Shown: piece after piece, positions 39,944 through 48,810 of the stretch
How the letters are laid out: each line of letters opens with the position of its first letter
Numbering within the stretch: the stretch's first letter is position 1
Origin: Sphingobium sp. V4
GTDB lineage: Bacteria; Pseudomonadota; Alphaproteobacteria; Sphingomonadales; Sphingomonadaceae
Assembly: GCF_029590555.1 (NCBI RefSeq)
Contig: NZ_CP081002.1
Span: 864,501-928,500, forward strand
Reading direction: 5' to 3'
Length of the DNA stretch: 64,000 nt
Program-made: the position numbers and the translations under genes
Notes under the pieces: model-generated
Seen by the model: the letters and a program-made list of their open reading frames with translations, nothing else
What the model was told of the DNA's origin: nothing
The model's database searches: none

Positions 39944-40678
39944 ATGCAAAATCTCGAAGGAAAGGTCGTACTGATCACGGGCGCGAGCAGCGGGATCGGC
40001 GAAGCGACCGCGCGTACTCTCGCGGAAGCAGGAGCTACGGTTGTGCTGGGCGCGCGCCGTGTGGAGCGGCTCGAAAAGCTGGTGCAGGAGATCGAGGCCG
40101 CCGGCGGCAAGGCAATGGCGAAAGCGATGGATGTCACGAGCCAGGCGGAGGTGGCTGCATTTGCCGAGGAGGCCCGGGTCCGGTTCGGCAAGATCGACGT
40201 GATCGTCAACAATGCCGGCGTCATGCCGCTGTCCCCGATGGCCGCGCTGAAGGTCGACGAGTGGGACCGCATGGTCGACGTCAACATCAAGGGAACGCTC
40301 TACGGCATTGCGGCCGTGCTTCCCGCCATGAATGAACAGGGCTTCGGCCATGTGATCAACATCGCCTCGACAGGCGGTCATGTCGTCTCTCCAACGGCGG
40401 CGGTATATTGTGCGACCAAATTCGCGGTCAGGGCGATTTCCGAAGGCCTGCGCCAGGAGAATGACAAGATCCGCGTGACGGTCATCAGCCCAGGTGTGAC
40501 CGAATCCGAACTGGCGGACTCGATCTCCGACCCCAAGGGCCGTGAGGAAATGAAGGAATACCGCAAGGTCGCCATCAGCCCGTTTGCGATCGCCAGGGCA
40601 ATTCGCTTCGCCGTCGAGCAGCCGGGGGACGTGGATACGACCGAGATGATCGTCCGCCCGACCGCGTCCGCGCTCTGA
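39944..40678 (+). CDS. Short-chain dehydrogenase/reductase (SDR 1)
   Basis: A 244-residue classical SDR with the NAD(P)-binding motif TGASSGIG near residue 12, NNAG in VIVNNAGVMPLSP and the catalytic Tyr/Lys in AAVYCATKFAV. Arg residues after the first beta strand (GARRVERLEKL) favour NADPH. The start at ATG 39944 begins the Rossmann fold; a longer frame to 39893 has no benefit. It is a near-duplicate of the minus-strand SDR at 50036-50770: same length, most residues equal. Substrate unknown. Confidence 0.93.
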   Translation: MQNLEGKVVLITGASSGIGEATARTLAEAGATVVLGARRVERLEKLVQEIEAAGGKAMAKAMDVTSQAEVAAFAEEARVRFGKIDVIVNNAGVMPLSPMAALKVDEWDRMVDVNIKGTLYGIAAVLPAMNEQGFGHVINIASTGGHVVSPTAAVYCATKFAVRAISEGLRQENDKIRVTVISPGVTESELADSISDPKGREEMKEYRKVAISPFAIARAIRFAVEQPGDVDTTEMIVRPTASAL

Positions 40679-40755
40679 CCAATCGCCATCAACAGCACGT
40701 GCAAAGCCCCGGCTCTGTGAGGCGGCGCGTCATGAAATTCGAGGAGTGTTCGAAA

Positions 40756-41643
40756 ATGAAGAAGACTGTTCTCATCTCCGGATCCGGTTCAGGAATGGGA
40801 CTTCTGACGGCTCAAACCCTGATCAGAGAAGGTTATGCCGTTTATGCTGGTGTTCGCGACCCACACGGACGCAGCAGCGCGCGGCGTGAGGCTCTGGAGG
40901 CTTTCGCCAAAGAGTGCGGCGGATATGTAAGGGTCGTCGATCTCGACATTCACAGCCAGGAACCCTGCAACGCCGCTGTCGAACAGGTCGTTGCGGACCA
41001 CAGCACTCTTGACGTCGTGATCCACAATGCAGCCCACCTCTTCATCGGCATGGCGGAAGGTTTTACGGCCGAGCAACTTGCCGACAGCCTCAACACCAAT
41101 GCAGTCGGTGCTCATCGCCTGAACCGAGCGGCACTCCCACACATGCGCAAGCAAGGTTCCGGCGTCCTGCTCTATGTCGGCAGCGGCATCACCAGGATCG
41201 TTTCCCCGTTCATGATGCCCTACGTGGCTGGCAAATACGCGATGGATGCCGTCGCAGAGGCCACGGCCTATGAAGTGGGCCCGCTCGGCATCGAGACGGT
41301 CATCGTCATGCCCGGCGTATTCATGGATGGAACCTCCCACTTCGCGACCGCCGTCTTCCCGGCGGATGAAGAGGCGGCGGGCGGGTACGACAAGCTCCAG
41401 GAAGAATTCAACCGATATGAACCTGGGTTGCGGAACCTGTTCCGGAATGGCTGCGACGCGCCCGTGCAAGGTGTGGCGGACGAGATCGCTCGGGTGCTTT
41501 CCCTCCCGCGTGGCAGCAAGCCCATGCGAACGACCGTCGATTATTCCGATTACGGCGCGGAGCCGGTGAACAGCGTCGCGCAGGCCCAGACCGAACGGGT
41601 GTTCCGCATCATGGGCTTCGATCGCCTGCTCCAACTCGGTTAG
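40756..41643 (+). CDS. Short-chain dehydrogenase/reductase (SDR 2)
   Basis: The 295-residue product is an SDR with a variant glycine motif (ISGSGSGMG), a NADP-type Arg (YAGVRDPHGR) and catalytic Tyr/Lys in PYVAGKYAMDA. The usual NNAG is IHNAAH here. The C-terminal part is longer than in classical members, with LQEEFNRYEPGL. The start chosen has GAGGAG upstream. It follows SDR 1 by 77 bp, so the two may be co-transcribed. Confidence 0.9.
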   Translation: MKKTVLISGSGSGMGLLTAQTLIREGYAVYAGVRDPHGRSSARREALEAFAKECGGYVRVVDLDIHSQEPCNAAVEQVVADHSTLDVVIHNAAHLFIGMAEGFTAEQLADSLNTNAVGAHRLNRAALPHMRKQGSGVLLYVGSGITRIVSPFMMPYVAGKYAMDAVAEATAYEVGPLGIETVIVMPGVFMDGTSHFATAVFPADEEAAGGYDKLQEEFNRYEPGLRNLFRNGCDAPVQGVADEIARVLSLPRGSKPMRTTVDYSDYGAEPVNSVAQAQTERVFRIMGFDRLLQLG

Positions 41644-41778
41644 GTCGCATCCAGATCGCGAGGCCCCAAAGGCGTGCTTTTCGGGCCTCGCCGCCAGCAA
41701 TCAAAGATCACTCCGCTGAAGACCCTGCCGCGTTCGTTCCTGGCGCCGGATGGTAGCTGGACCTGCAATCCGAGAGCA

Positions 41779-42678
41779 TCAATGAGATGCCTGTTCCTTG
41801 AACCGTTGTATCAGCCATCGCCCTGCAGGACCGGGGGGGCTGTCTGTCCGGTAAATCGCATCCATGACATAGTCGCCGCCGATGCTGTCAGGCATATCCA
41901 GCTTCACCAGCCTACCGGTCAATATATCTTCCGCGATCATCGGCTCGGGCATATTTCCCCACCCGATCCCGGCCTTGAGAAGCATGTGCTTGGAACTGAG
42001 GTCCGCAAGGCGCCAGGTGCTGGTGCCGACCACAGCAATGTCGCGTCCCTTGGTCAGCGCCGATCGGTCGGTAAGGACCAGCTGGACATGTTCGCGACCT
42101 GCGCCGGGCAGGTTCTCTTCTGCAATCGCCAAGGGATGGCTCGGTGCGGCCACGGGGATCATGCGCACGCTGCCGATCCCCTCTTTTTCGATGCCATCTA
42201 CACTGACCAGCGGCCCAGCCACCCCGATGTTGGCGATCCGGTCCATTACCAGTCTTGTTACCGAACCCAGTGATTCGACATAAAGATGAAGCGTTACGGT
42301 CGGGAACTGTTCGCGGAAACTCGTGAGGGCATCCACTACCCGTTCCTCGGGCAACAAGGTGTCGAGCACGATGTGAAGCTCTGACTCCAGGCCCTGCAGC
42401 ATACCCTTGGATTTCGCTCGCAGGCTGTCGATACCACCGGCAACCCTTCTGGCCTCGGCAAGCACCATGCGGCCCGCTTCGGTCAGTTGAGGCTTACGCG
42501 TCGTTTCCCGGTCGAACAGAGTCAGGCCGAGTTGCGCCTCCAGGTTGGAGATCGAGTAGCTCACTACCGAGGAAGCGCGATTGAGCTGCCGCGCAGCGCC
42601 GGCAAAGCTCCCGACGTCTACAACCGTCAGGAAGACTTTCAGCTGGTCAAGCGTGGGCGTGCCCGGCTCACTTATCAT
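41779..42678 (-). CDS. LysR-family transcriptional regulator
   Basis: The 299-residue product has the N-terminal winged helix of LysR proteins (LDQLKVFLTVVDVGSFAGAARQLNRASSVVSYSISNLEAQLGLTLFDR) and a C-terminal effector domain ending RWLIQRFKEQ. ATG 42678 has GAGGA seven bases upstream; an in-frame start at 42702 is less likely. It is divergent from the pirin gene, the standard layout of a LysR regulator and its target operon (pirin, reductase-like, SDR). Confidence 0.92.
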   Translation of the reverse strand: MISEPGTPTLDQLKVFLTVVDVGSFAGAARQLNRASSVVSYSISNLEAQLGLTLFDRETTRKPQLTEAGRMVLAEARRVAGGIDSLRAKSKGMLQGLESELHIVLDTLLPEERVVDALTSFREQFPTVTLHLYVESLGSVTRLVMDRIANIGVAGPLVSVDGIEKEGIGSVRMIPVAAPSHPLAIAEENLPGAGREHVQLVLTDRSALTKGRDIAVVGTSTWRLADLSSKHMLLKAGIGWGNMPEPMIAEDILTGRLVKLDMPDSIGGDYVMDAIYRTDSPPGPAGRWLIQRFKEQASH

Positions 42679-42790
42679 ATCGAATTCCTCGAACCTAATC
42701 ACCGAGCGTATGCCGGTTTTTTAGACCGAATGAAACGCATAAATCTCCGACATCGCCACTGGCTTACCGCCGACGATGAAGGAACAAGAC

Positions 42791-43699
42791 ATGACTTTCC
42801 AAGCAAACCCGGCACTCGTCGAGCAGGTGATACTGCCGGCAGTGCGCGATCTCGGCGGCTTCGATGTGCGCCGGGCTCTCCCTTCGGCCCAGCGCCGGAT
42901 GGTTGGACCGTTCGCATTCTTCGATGCTTTCGGACCTGCCGTTTTCCGGTCCGGCGAAGGCGTCGATACGCGGCCGCATCCGCATATCGGCCTCGCCACG
43001 CTTACCTACCTGATAGAGGGTGAGCTCGATCACCGGGATAGCGAAGGCTATTTCCAGACGATCCAGCCCGGCGAGGTCAACCTGATGACCGCTGGACGCG
43101 GGATCGTCCACTCCGAGCGTAGCGGACAAGGCTTCCGTGATCGCGAAGCGCGTATGTTCGGTTTCCAGACCTGGCTGGCGTTGCCGCTGGAGCTCGAAGA
43201 AACCGACCCTGGCTTCGCCCATATCGAAGCCGCCGATATTCCGGTGCTCACCGACGACGGTGTTCGGGTGAGCCTTCTCGCCGGGAGCCTGGGGGGCGCG
43301 AAGTCGCCGACGCCGATCTTTTCCGAGACGCTCTATGCGGATCTGCAGCTGCAAGCCGGGAAGCGCTTCAAGCTGGATTCCGATCACGTCGAACGTGCGG
43401 TCTACGTCGTCGAGGGAGAAATCGAAGTCGGCGGTCAGCAAGGCCGCTTCGTCAAGGACCAGCTGATCGTCCTGAAGCCGGGCTCCGAGATCGTCCTTCA
43501 CGGCGTGTCGAACGCCCGATTGATGGTGCTCGGCGGCGAGCCGCTCGCAGGCGAACGCCACATCTACTGGAACTTCGTCTCAAGCCGCCTCGATCGCATC
43601 GAGCAGGCTGCCGATGACTGGCGCTCAGGCAGGTTCCCGATCGTGCCTGGCGACCCCGAATTCATCCCTCTTCCCGCCGCGGCGCCACGCGCCGCCTGA
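42791..43699 (+). CDS. Pirin family protein
   Basis: The 302-residue bicupin product has the pirin metal site in DTRPHPHIGLATLTYLIEGELDHRDS, with His-57/59-like residues and Glu further on. A second cupin half includes ERAVYVVEGEIEVGG. Bacterial pirins can act as quercetin dioxygenases or bind metabolic enzymes; the true role is open. Start at ATG 42791 with AAGGA upstream. First gene of an operon with the following NADP-binding protein and SDR 3, likely controlled by the divergent LysR gene. Confidence 0.92.
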   Translation: MTFQANPALVEQVILPAVRDLGGFDVRRALPSAQRRMVGPFAFFDAFGPAVFRSGEGVDTRPHPHIGLATLTYLIEGELDHRDSEGYFQTIQPGEVNLMTAGRGIVHSERSGQGFRDREARMFGFQTWLALPLELEETDPGFAHIEAADIPVLTDDGVRVSLLAGSLGGAKSPTPIFSETLYADLQLQAGKRFKLDSDHVERAVYVVEGEIEVGGQQGRFVKDQLIVLKPGSEIVLHGVSNARLMVLGGEPLAGERHIYWNFVSSRLDRIEQAADDWRSGRFPIVPGDPEFIPLPAAAPRAA

Positions 43700-43733
43700 C
43701 CCTTCTCTTCACCGTTTCAAAAGGATTTTCATC

Positions 43734-44330
43734 ATGACCTATTCGATCATCGGTTCGGGCGCGATCGGCACTGCGCTGGCCCGTCAGTTCGCTCGTACCA
43801 ACACGCCTGTCCTGATCGCCAACACCCGCGGAAGCGGGTCCCTTGCCGCCCTGGCAGGGGAGCTCGGATCGTATGTTCGCCCTGCCGAGCTTTCCGACGC
43901 GCTGCAGGCCGATACCATCATATTGGCGGTGCCATTCTCCGCCATCGACGCCGTCGCGGCAGCTGCGGCGGACTGGACGGGCAAAGTGGTGATCGATGCT
44001 ACCAACGCGATCAACTTCACCGACTTCTCGCCCGCTGATCTTGGCGGGCGCCTGTCGAGCGACATCGTGGCGCAGGCGCTGCCCGGCGCGGCCGTCGTGA
44101 AGGCCTTCAACACGCTGCCAGCAGCGGTCCTCGCCCAGGAGCCCGGTTCTGCGACGGGTAAGCGTACCATCTTTCATTCCAGCAACGATCCCGACGCATC
44201 GGCAACGGCTGCGCAACTGATCGAAGCTCTGGGATACGCCGCCATCAACCTTGGCCGCATCGATGAAGGCGGCCGCCTGCAGCAGTTCGGCGGGGCGCTC
44301 ATGGTCCACAGCCTCATCAAACAGGGCTGA
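43734..44330 (+). CDS. NADPH-dependent F420 reductase-like Rossmann protein
   Basis: The 198-residue product resembles the NADP oxidoreductase, coenzyme F420-dependent family: SIIGSGAIGTALARQFARTN with the GxGxxG motif, DTIILAVPFSAIDAV, VIDATNAI and VKAFNTLPA. In bacteria without F420 these proteins act on other substrates; no F420 biosynthesis gene is seen here. Start preceded by AAGGATTTTC. It lies 34 bp after the pirin gene in the same operon. Confidence 0.88.
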   Translation: MTYSIIGSGAIGTALARQFARTNTPVLIANTRGSGSLAALAGELGSYVRPAELSDALQADTIILAVPFSAIDAVAAAAADWTGKVVIDATNAINFTDFSPADLGGRLSSDIVAQALPGAAVVKAFNTLPAAVLAQEPGSATGKRTIFHSSNDPDASATAAQLIEALGYAAINLGRIDEGGRLQQFGGALMVHSLIKQG

Positions 44331-44370
44331 TCATCCACTTACAGGCGCGATTGCGCCAAGGAGAATTTCC

Positions 44371-45141
44371 ATGTCCAATATTCTTGAAGGCAAGACTGTC
44401 GTCGTCACCGGTGCTGCAAGCGGCATCGGCCGCGCCATCGCCATCTCGGCGGCCAAACATGGCGCCAAGGCCGTGATCGTGTCCGACATCGTCGAGGCGC
44501 CCCGTGAGGGCGGAACTCTCACTACGCAGGAGATCGAGGCGCTTGGCGTAGCTGCGCTGTTCGTTCGGGCCGACGTCTCGAAGAAAGACGACAATGATCA
44601 GCTGGTCGCTGCCGCCGATCAGTTTGGCGGCGTGGATGTCATGGTGCTGAACGCCGGCATATCGCTTCGCTCCGATGGCGCGGAAGTGTCCGAGGATGAT
44701 TACCGCCGCCTCATGTCCATCAACCTTGATGGCACGCTGTTCGGCGCACAGGCGGCTGCGCGTCAGATGAAGGCAGGGAGCAAAGCCGGTAGCATCGTCT
44801 TGATGGCCAGCATGGGCGGTCTCGTCGGCGCCGGCATCACCGTGGCCTATTCGACCAGCAAGGGCGGTGTCGTGCTGATGGCAAAGGCCCTTGCCGACGC
44901 GCTCGGCCCGGATGGAATCCGCGTCAATGCCATCGCCCCTGGCACGATCGACACCGAATTGCTGCGCAGCACGCCCGACATTGCCGCTGCCAGCGAAGGC
45001 TTCCGCCAGCGCACGCCTCTGCGTCGGCTCGGTCAGCCATCCGAGATCGGTGACGCCGTAGCGTTCCTGGGCTCTGATCTCTCAAGCTATGTGTCCGGTA
45101 TCGCCCTTCAGGTTGATGGGGGCCTGCTTGCGGTAATTTGA
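44371..45141 (+). CDS. Short-chain dehydrogenase/reductase (SDR 3)
   Basis: A 256-residue SDR with TGAASGIG, an LNAG variant (MVLNAGISL), catalytic VAYSTSKGGV and the classical end VSGIALQVDGGLL. Start ATG 44371 has AAGGAG upstream. Last gene of the pirin operon. The acidic residue after strand 2 (VSDIVEAP) favours NAD over NADP. Substrate unknown. Confidence 0.93.
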   Translation: MSNILEGKTVVVTGAASGIGRAIAISAAKHGAKAVIVSDIVEAPREGGTLTTQEIEALGVAALFVRADVSKKDDNDQLVAAADQFGGVDVMVLNAGISLRSDGAEVSEDDYRRLMSINLDGTLFGAQAAARQMKAGSKAGSIVLMASMGGLVGAGITVAYSTSKGGVVLMAKALADALGPDGIRVNAIAPGTIDTELLRSTPDIAAASEGFRQRTPLRRLGQPSEIGDAVAFLGSDLSSYVSGIALQVDGGLLAVI

Positions 45142-45157
45142 CCGCTAACAAGCTGAC

Positions 45158-45196
45158 TTGACACCAGTACAAAAAGACGGAACGTTCCCTTTTCTT
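45158..45196 (+). promoter_or_regulatory. TetR-type operator and promoter, site 1 (before wrbA-like operon)
   Basis: TTGACAC (45158-45164), six bases, then AAAAAGACGGAACGTTC (45171-45187) and a T-rich arm CCTTTTCTT. The block around GAACGTTC is a partial palindrome (AAA..GGAACGTTCC..TTT). The same TTGACAC-N6-AAAAAGACGGAACGTTC order occurs at 60315-60344 beside the TetR gene. The -35-like TTGACA overlaps the operator, as expected for repression. It lies 190 bp before the WrbA-like start. Confidence 0.72.
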
Positions 45197-45386
45197 CGTT
45201 GTATTCGTGGCAGCGATGAAAAAGGGGGCATCTGCATGGTCGCGTACACACGTGTCGAAGCGACCTGCTTGTCGATTTTATCGATGGTAGCTGTCGATCG
45301 TATTCGGATTTTCGGATCGATCTTTGGCTGGCAGAACGATCCCACACAGTCACTCCCCTCTCCATCCTCTCTCAAGGATCATCACA

Positions 45387-45986
45387 ATGGCTAAGGTTCT
45401 CGTTCTTTATTACTCCTCCTACGGCCACATCGAGACGATGGCGCATGCCATCGCTGAAGGTGCCCGCTCCGCCGGTGCGACGGTGGACGTCAAGCGCGTT
45501 CCCGAAACGGTGCCCGAAGACATTGCGCACGGTGCGCATTTCAAGCTGGAGCAGGACGCGCCGGTCGCAACCGTTGCCGAGCTTGCGGACTACGATGCGA
45601 TCATCGTGGGCACGGGCACGCGCTTCGGGCGCATGTCGAGCCAGCTGGCGGCATTCCTCGACCAGGCAGGCGGCCTGTGGGCGCGCGGCGCGCTGAACGG
45701 CAAAGTGGGTGCGGCGTTCACCTCGTCGGCGACCCAGCATGGCGGCAACGAGACGACGCTGTTCTCGATCATTACCAACCTGCTGCACTTCGGGATGACC
45801 ATCGTAGGCCTGCCCTACAGCCATGGCGGCCAGATGAGCATGGACGAGATCGTTGGCGGCGCGCCCTATGGCGCCACCACGATCGCCGGCGGTGATGGCT
45901 CGCGTCAGCCTTCGCAGATCGAACTCGACGGTGCCCGTCACCAGGGCGAAATCGTGGCGAAGACCGCAGCCAAACTCTTCGGCTAA
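45387..45986 (+). CDS. WrbA-like NAD(P)H:quinone oxidoreductase
   Basis: The 199-residue flavodoxin-like product opens [17 protein letters not shown], the FMN-phosphate loop of WrbA/type IV quinone reductases. It continues with [45 protein letters not shown] and LPYSHGGQ, all WrbA signatures. These enzymes reduce quinones by two electrons and protect from redox cycling. First gene of an operon that continues with SDR 4, SnoaL-like and quinone oxidoreductase genes. Confidence 0.95.
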   Translation: MAKVLVLYYSSYGHIETMAHAIAEGARSAGATVDVKRVPETVPEDIAHGAHFKLEQDAPVATVAELADYDAIIVGTGTRFGRMSSQLAAFLDQAGGLWARGALNGKVGAAFTSSATQHGGNETTLFSIITNLLHFGMTIVGLPYSHGGQMSMDEIVGGAPYGATTIAGGDGSRQPSQIELDGARHQGEIVAKTAAKLFG

Positions 45987-46008
45987 TCCGTAACACGGGA
46001 GACCTCCG

Positions 46009-46779
46009 ATGGTAGACCTGCACAACAAAGTCGTGATTGTAACCGGAGCCGGTTCAGGCATCGGGAGAGAAGCGGCGCTCGGTTTCGCGAAAGCAGGCGC
46101 CTGGGTTTTTGGCGCTGACCGGGATACGGCAGGGCTGCAGCAGACAAGCGAGCTTGTTACATCGGAGGGCTTTCGCTTTAGCCTGTCGGAGGTCGACGTC
46201 TCCCGAGAGAGCGACGTCGAGCGTTTCACCGATTATGTACTTGGATCGGCGGGTCGTCTCGATATCGCCTTCAACAATGCTGGCATCACCGGCGAAACCC
46301 ATCGTATCGAGGACTATCCGGTCGACGACTTCGACCGTGTTCTGGCGGTAAATCTGCGCAGCGTCTTCCTGGGCATGAAATTCCAGATTCCGGCGATGCT
46401 GCAGAGTGGGGGCGGGGCGATCGTCAACACCGCCTCCGTTGCCGCCGTAACGGGCCCGGGTGGGATGAGTGCGTATGCAGCTTCAAAGCACGGCGTGCAC
46501 GGACTTACCCGTGTAGCGGCTATGGAAAATGCCGCTCGCGGCATCCGGATCAATGCCATTGCGCCAGGCTGGACCGAGACACCGATGGTTGTCGCGAACA
46601 GCCACCAAAATCCCCGCTTCGCTGAGCTCGCTCGCACAGCCATTCCGGCGAAACGGGGTGCGGACCCCAAAGAGATTGCCGAGGCTGCGATATGGTTGGC
46701 TTCGGATGCCGCAAGCTATGTCATCGGACAGCTGCTGGTGGTCGATGGCGGCATGACCATCGGCGGATTTGAAATCTGA
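46009..46779 (+). CDS. Short-chain dehydrogenase/reductase (SDR 4)
   Basis: A 256-residue SDR with TGAGSGIG, NNAG (FNNAGITGE), catalytic SAYAASKHGV and the classical end SYVIGQLLVVDGGM. Asp after strand 2 (GADRDTAG) suggests NAD. Start has GGGAGA upstream. It lies 22 bp after the WrbA-like gene and 17 bp before the SnoaL-like gene, so all share an operon. Confidence 0.93.
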   Translation: MVDLHNKVVIVTGAGSGIGREAALGFAKAGAWVFGADRDTAGLQQTSELVTSEGFRFSLSEVDVSRESDVERFTDYVLGSAGRLDIAFNNAGITGETHRIEDYPVDDFDRVLAVNLRSVFLGMKFQIPAMLQSGGGAIVNTASVAAVTGPGGMSAYAASKHGVHGLTRVAAMENAARGIRINAIAPGWTETPMVVANSHQNPRFAELARTAIPAKRGADPKEIAEAAIWLASDAASYVIGQLLVVDGGMTIGGFEI

Positions 46780-46796
46780 TACACAGGAGATATGAC

Positions 46797-47246
46797 ATGA
46801 ACGAAATTAGCGAAGCCGCCAAATTGGTGGTCCGCCGCAACACGGAAGAAGTTCAGGGAGGAGGCGACTTCGACCTGTTCGACGAACTGTTCTCCGACGA
46901 CTTCTACGATCACACCCCGCAGCCCGGAGGCACCCGGGACAAAGCCGGCGTGCTTGTCCTCTACAAGCGCCTGCGTGAAGCGTTCCCCGACTTCAAGCCG
47001 GAGATTCAATGGCAGAAGGTCGATGGCGACATCGTCACCACCTTCAAGACATATCACGGCACCCATCAGGGGAACTTCCTGGGTCATGCCGAGACCGGAA
47101 CGCGCGTCAGCTTCGAGACGGTGGACGCCATGAGGGTCGTCGATGGCAAGATCACCGAGCACTGGGGTGTCGCCAACCTCTATTCGGTTCTGCAGCAGAT
47201 CGGCGTGATCGCGCCGCTGACCGCAGGAGAGCCAAGCCATGTCTGA
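46797..47246 (+). CDS. SnoaL-like / NTF2-fold protein
   Basis: The 149-residue product has the SnoaL-like pattern: a helical start, FDELFSDDFYDHTPQPG, LREAFPDFKPEIQ, then beta strands with TFKTYHGTHQGNFLG and ITEHWGVANLYSVLQQIG. Proteins of this fold act as cyclases, isomerases or ester-processing enzymes on small hydrophobic substrates. Ribosome site AGGAGA. It overlaps the quinone oxidoreductase gene by eight bases. Confidence 0.9.
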   Translation: MNEISEAAKLVVRRNTEEVQGGGDFDLFDELFSDDFYDHTPQPGGTRDKAGVLVLYKRLREAFPDFKPEIQWQKVDGDIVTTFKTYHGTHQGNFLGHAETGTRVSFETVDAMRVVDGKITEHWGVANLYSVLQQIGVIAPLTAGEPSHV

Positions 47247-48192
47247 TGTTGTCCGTATGCACGCCGTCGGCGGCCCCGCAGTGCTGGTTCTGGAACAGGA
47301 AACGGTGGGGGCGCCCGGTGCCGGCGAAGTCAAGATCAGGCATGACGCGATCGGCGTGAACTTTCTCGACACGATGTTTCGCAGCGGCACTTTTGGCGTA
47401 GCCTTGCCATTCGTGAACGGTGTCGAAGGTGCCGGCGAAGTTATCGAGGTCGGCGCTGACGTCGGCGGTTTTCAGCCAGGGGACCGAGTTGCATATTTCT
47501 TCGCCCCTGGCGCCTATGCTCAAGAGCGGATCATGGAAACCGCGCCGCTGGTGACGCTGCCGCAAGACGTTCCGACGCAGCTTGCCGCGGGCCTGTTGAC
47601 CAAGGGGGTAACCGCCTGGCTCGCTGTGCGAAAGCTGCATCAGGTCAAGGCCGGTGATGTTGTACTTGTTCAGGGCGCGACCGGGGGCGTGGGATCGCTG
47701 GTGGCGCGCTGGGCAAAGAAGCTCGGGGCGACCGTCATCGCAGTCGGCTCTGCGGCCAAGCTGGAGCGACTTCCCGAAGATATCGGCCATCGCCTCTCAT
47801 CCGAAAACCCCGATCTCGCGTCGGAAATCCGGGCACTCGCCCCGGATGGCGTCGATGTAGTCTATGATTTTGTGGGTCGCGCGACCGCCGATGCCACTCT
47901 CAAGGCGGTTCGGGAGGGAGGCTCGATCTTTACGATCGGTGCGGCTTCAGGGCCTGCGGGATTCGACGAGAGGCTGGTGGCGTCTCGCCAAATTCGTGTC
48001 GAGCATGCCAGTGCCGCGTCGGCCGTAAAAGGCGCTACCCTGGAAGCGGCGGCCGACGAGATTTTCGCCCATTGGAGAGATGGCACATTCGGAGAGATCC
48101 AATTGGATCGCTATCCTCTGAAGGACGCCGCAGCTGCGCACCAGGCGATCGCTGACAGAACGGTTGGGCCAAACCCCGTCCTCATCCCCTGA
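47239..48192 (+). CDS. Quinone oxidoreductase-like, zinc-free MDR family
   Basis: The 317-residue product resembles QorA-type NADPH:quinone reductases: a GroES-like N-terminal domain (AVGGPAVLVLEQETVGAPGAG, NFLDTMFRSG), then the Rossmann motif VLVQGATGGVGSLVARWAKKLGA. Zinc ligands of alcohol dehydrogenases are absent. It completes an operon of quinone-handling enzymes (WrbA-like, SDR 4, SnoaL-like, this gene), which points to an aromatic or quinonoid substrate. Overlap with the upstream gene suggests coupling. Confidence 0.92.
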   Translation: MSDVVRMHAVGGPAVLVLEQETVGAPGAGEVKIRHDAIGVNFLDTMFRSGTFGVALPFVNGVEGAGEVIEVGADVGGFQPGDRVAYFFAPGAYAQERIMETAPLVTLPQDVPTQLAAGLLTKGVTAWLAVRKLHQVKAGDVVLVQGATGGVGSLVARWAKKLGATVIAVGSAAKLERLPEDIGHRLSSENPDLASEIRALAPDGVDVVYDFVGRATADATLKAVREGGSIFTIGAASGPAGFDERLVASRQIRVEHASAASAVKGATLEAAADEIFAHWRDGTFGEIQLDRYPLKDAAAAHQAIADRTVGPNPVLIP

Positions 48193-48197
48193 AGGGA

Positions 48198-48593
48198 TCA
48201 GACAGCTATTGAAAGGCATCGGTCAGCGACCAGAGGCGGGGTTGCGATGGGCGGACGCGGTGAGGTCAACAAGTAGATCTCATCTGCTATCAGTTCATCG
48301 AAGCCCGCCTCGGTCAATTTGCCGTACTCCTGCTGAGGCATGGAATATCCATCGATGCGCATCAACACCGCGAAGCGGCGCAGCGCTTCAAGGCGAGGAT
48401 CGGCCAACGGATTTGCAGTCTGGATGCCGAAGAGCTTTCTCCATCGCGCTTCCCACTTTGAAGGCTGCCGAAGGCTGGAACGAGGGTCGTCCAGCGAAAG
48501 CAGCACCACCTGCCGCTCCAGGCGCGAAAGTGGCTGCACCGGGTCTGAGCTCAGAGACGCAGCGGGCCAAGGTATCTGGGCGTGGGATTGCAT
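48198..48593 (-). CDS. Conserved-looking unknown sphingomonad protein
   Basis: A 131-residue product with a helical look and the segments LSRLERQVVLLSLDDPRSSLR and NPLADPRLEALRRFAVLMRI, which I remember as recurring in small uncharacterised sphingomonad proteins; not checked. It is convergent with the quinone oxidoreductase gene, the stops six bases apart. The true start may be an internal codon, as the first 20 residues look weak. No function can be given. Confidence 0.6.
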   Translation of the reverse strand: MQSHAQIPWPAASLSSDPVQPLSRLERQVVLLSLDDPRSSLRQPSKWEARWRKLFGIQTANPLADPRLEALRRFAVLMRIDGYSMPQQEYGKLTEAGFDELIADEIYLLTSPRPPIATPPLVADRCLSIAV

Positions 48594-48810
48594 AAGACCG
48601 TGCCTCGATGGTGATGACTGAGAAGCAGTTTAGCGGGTCGAGATGCTCGATTAATCCCAGCATGGAGACACAGCTTTGTTAGCCAGACCCCAAAATGTGA
48701 TGGCGCATCGCCGCCAGTTTACATCTTCTGACCCGTATAAAGCTGCCCCAAGTCGCTTGGTTTATTCGTGCAGCCAGCATAATGTCACGGAAAGCTGAGT
48801 GAGGTACACG

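Noticed and set aside
43734..44330. True F420-dependent enzyme
   Set aside because: The fold matches, but no F420 biosynthesis genes are present and sphingomonads are not known to me as F420 users.
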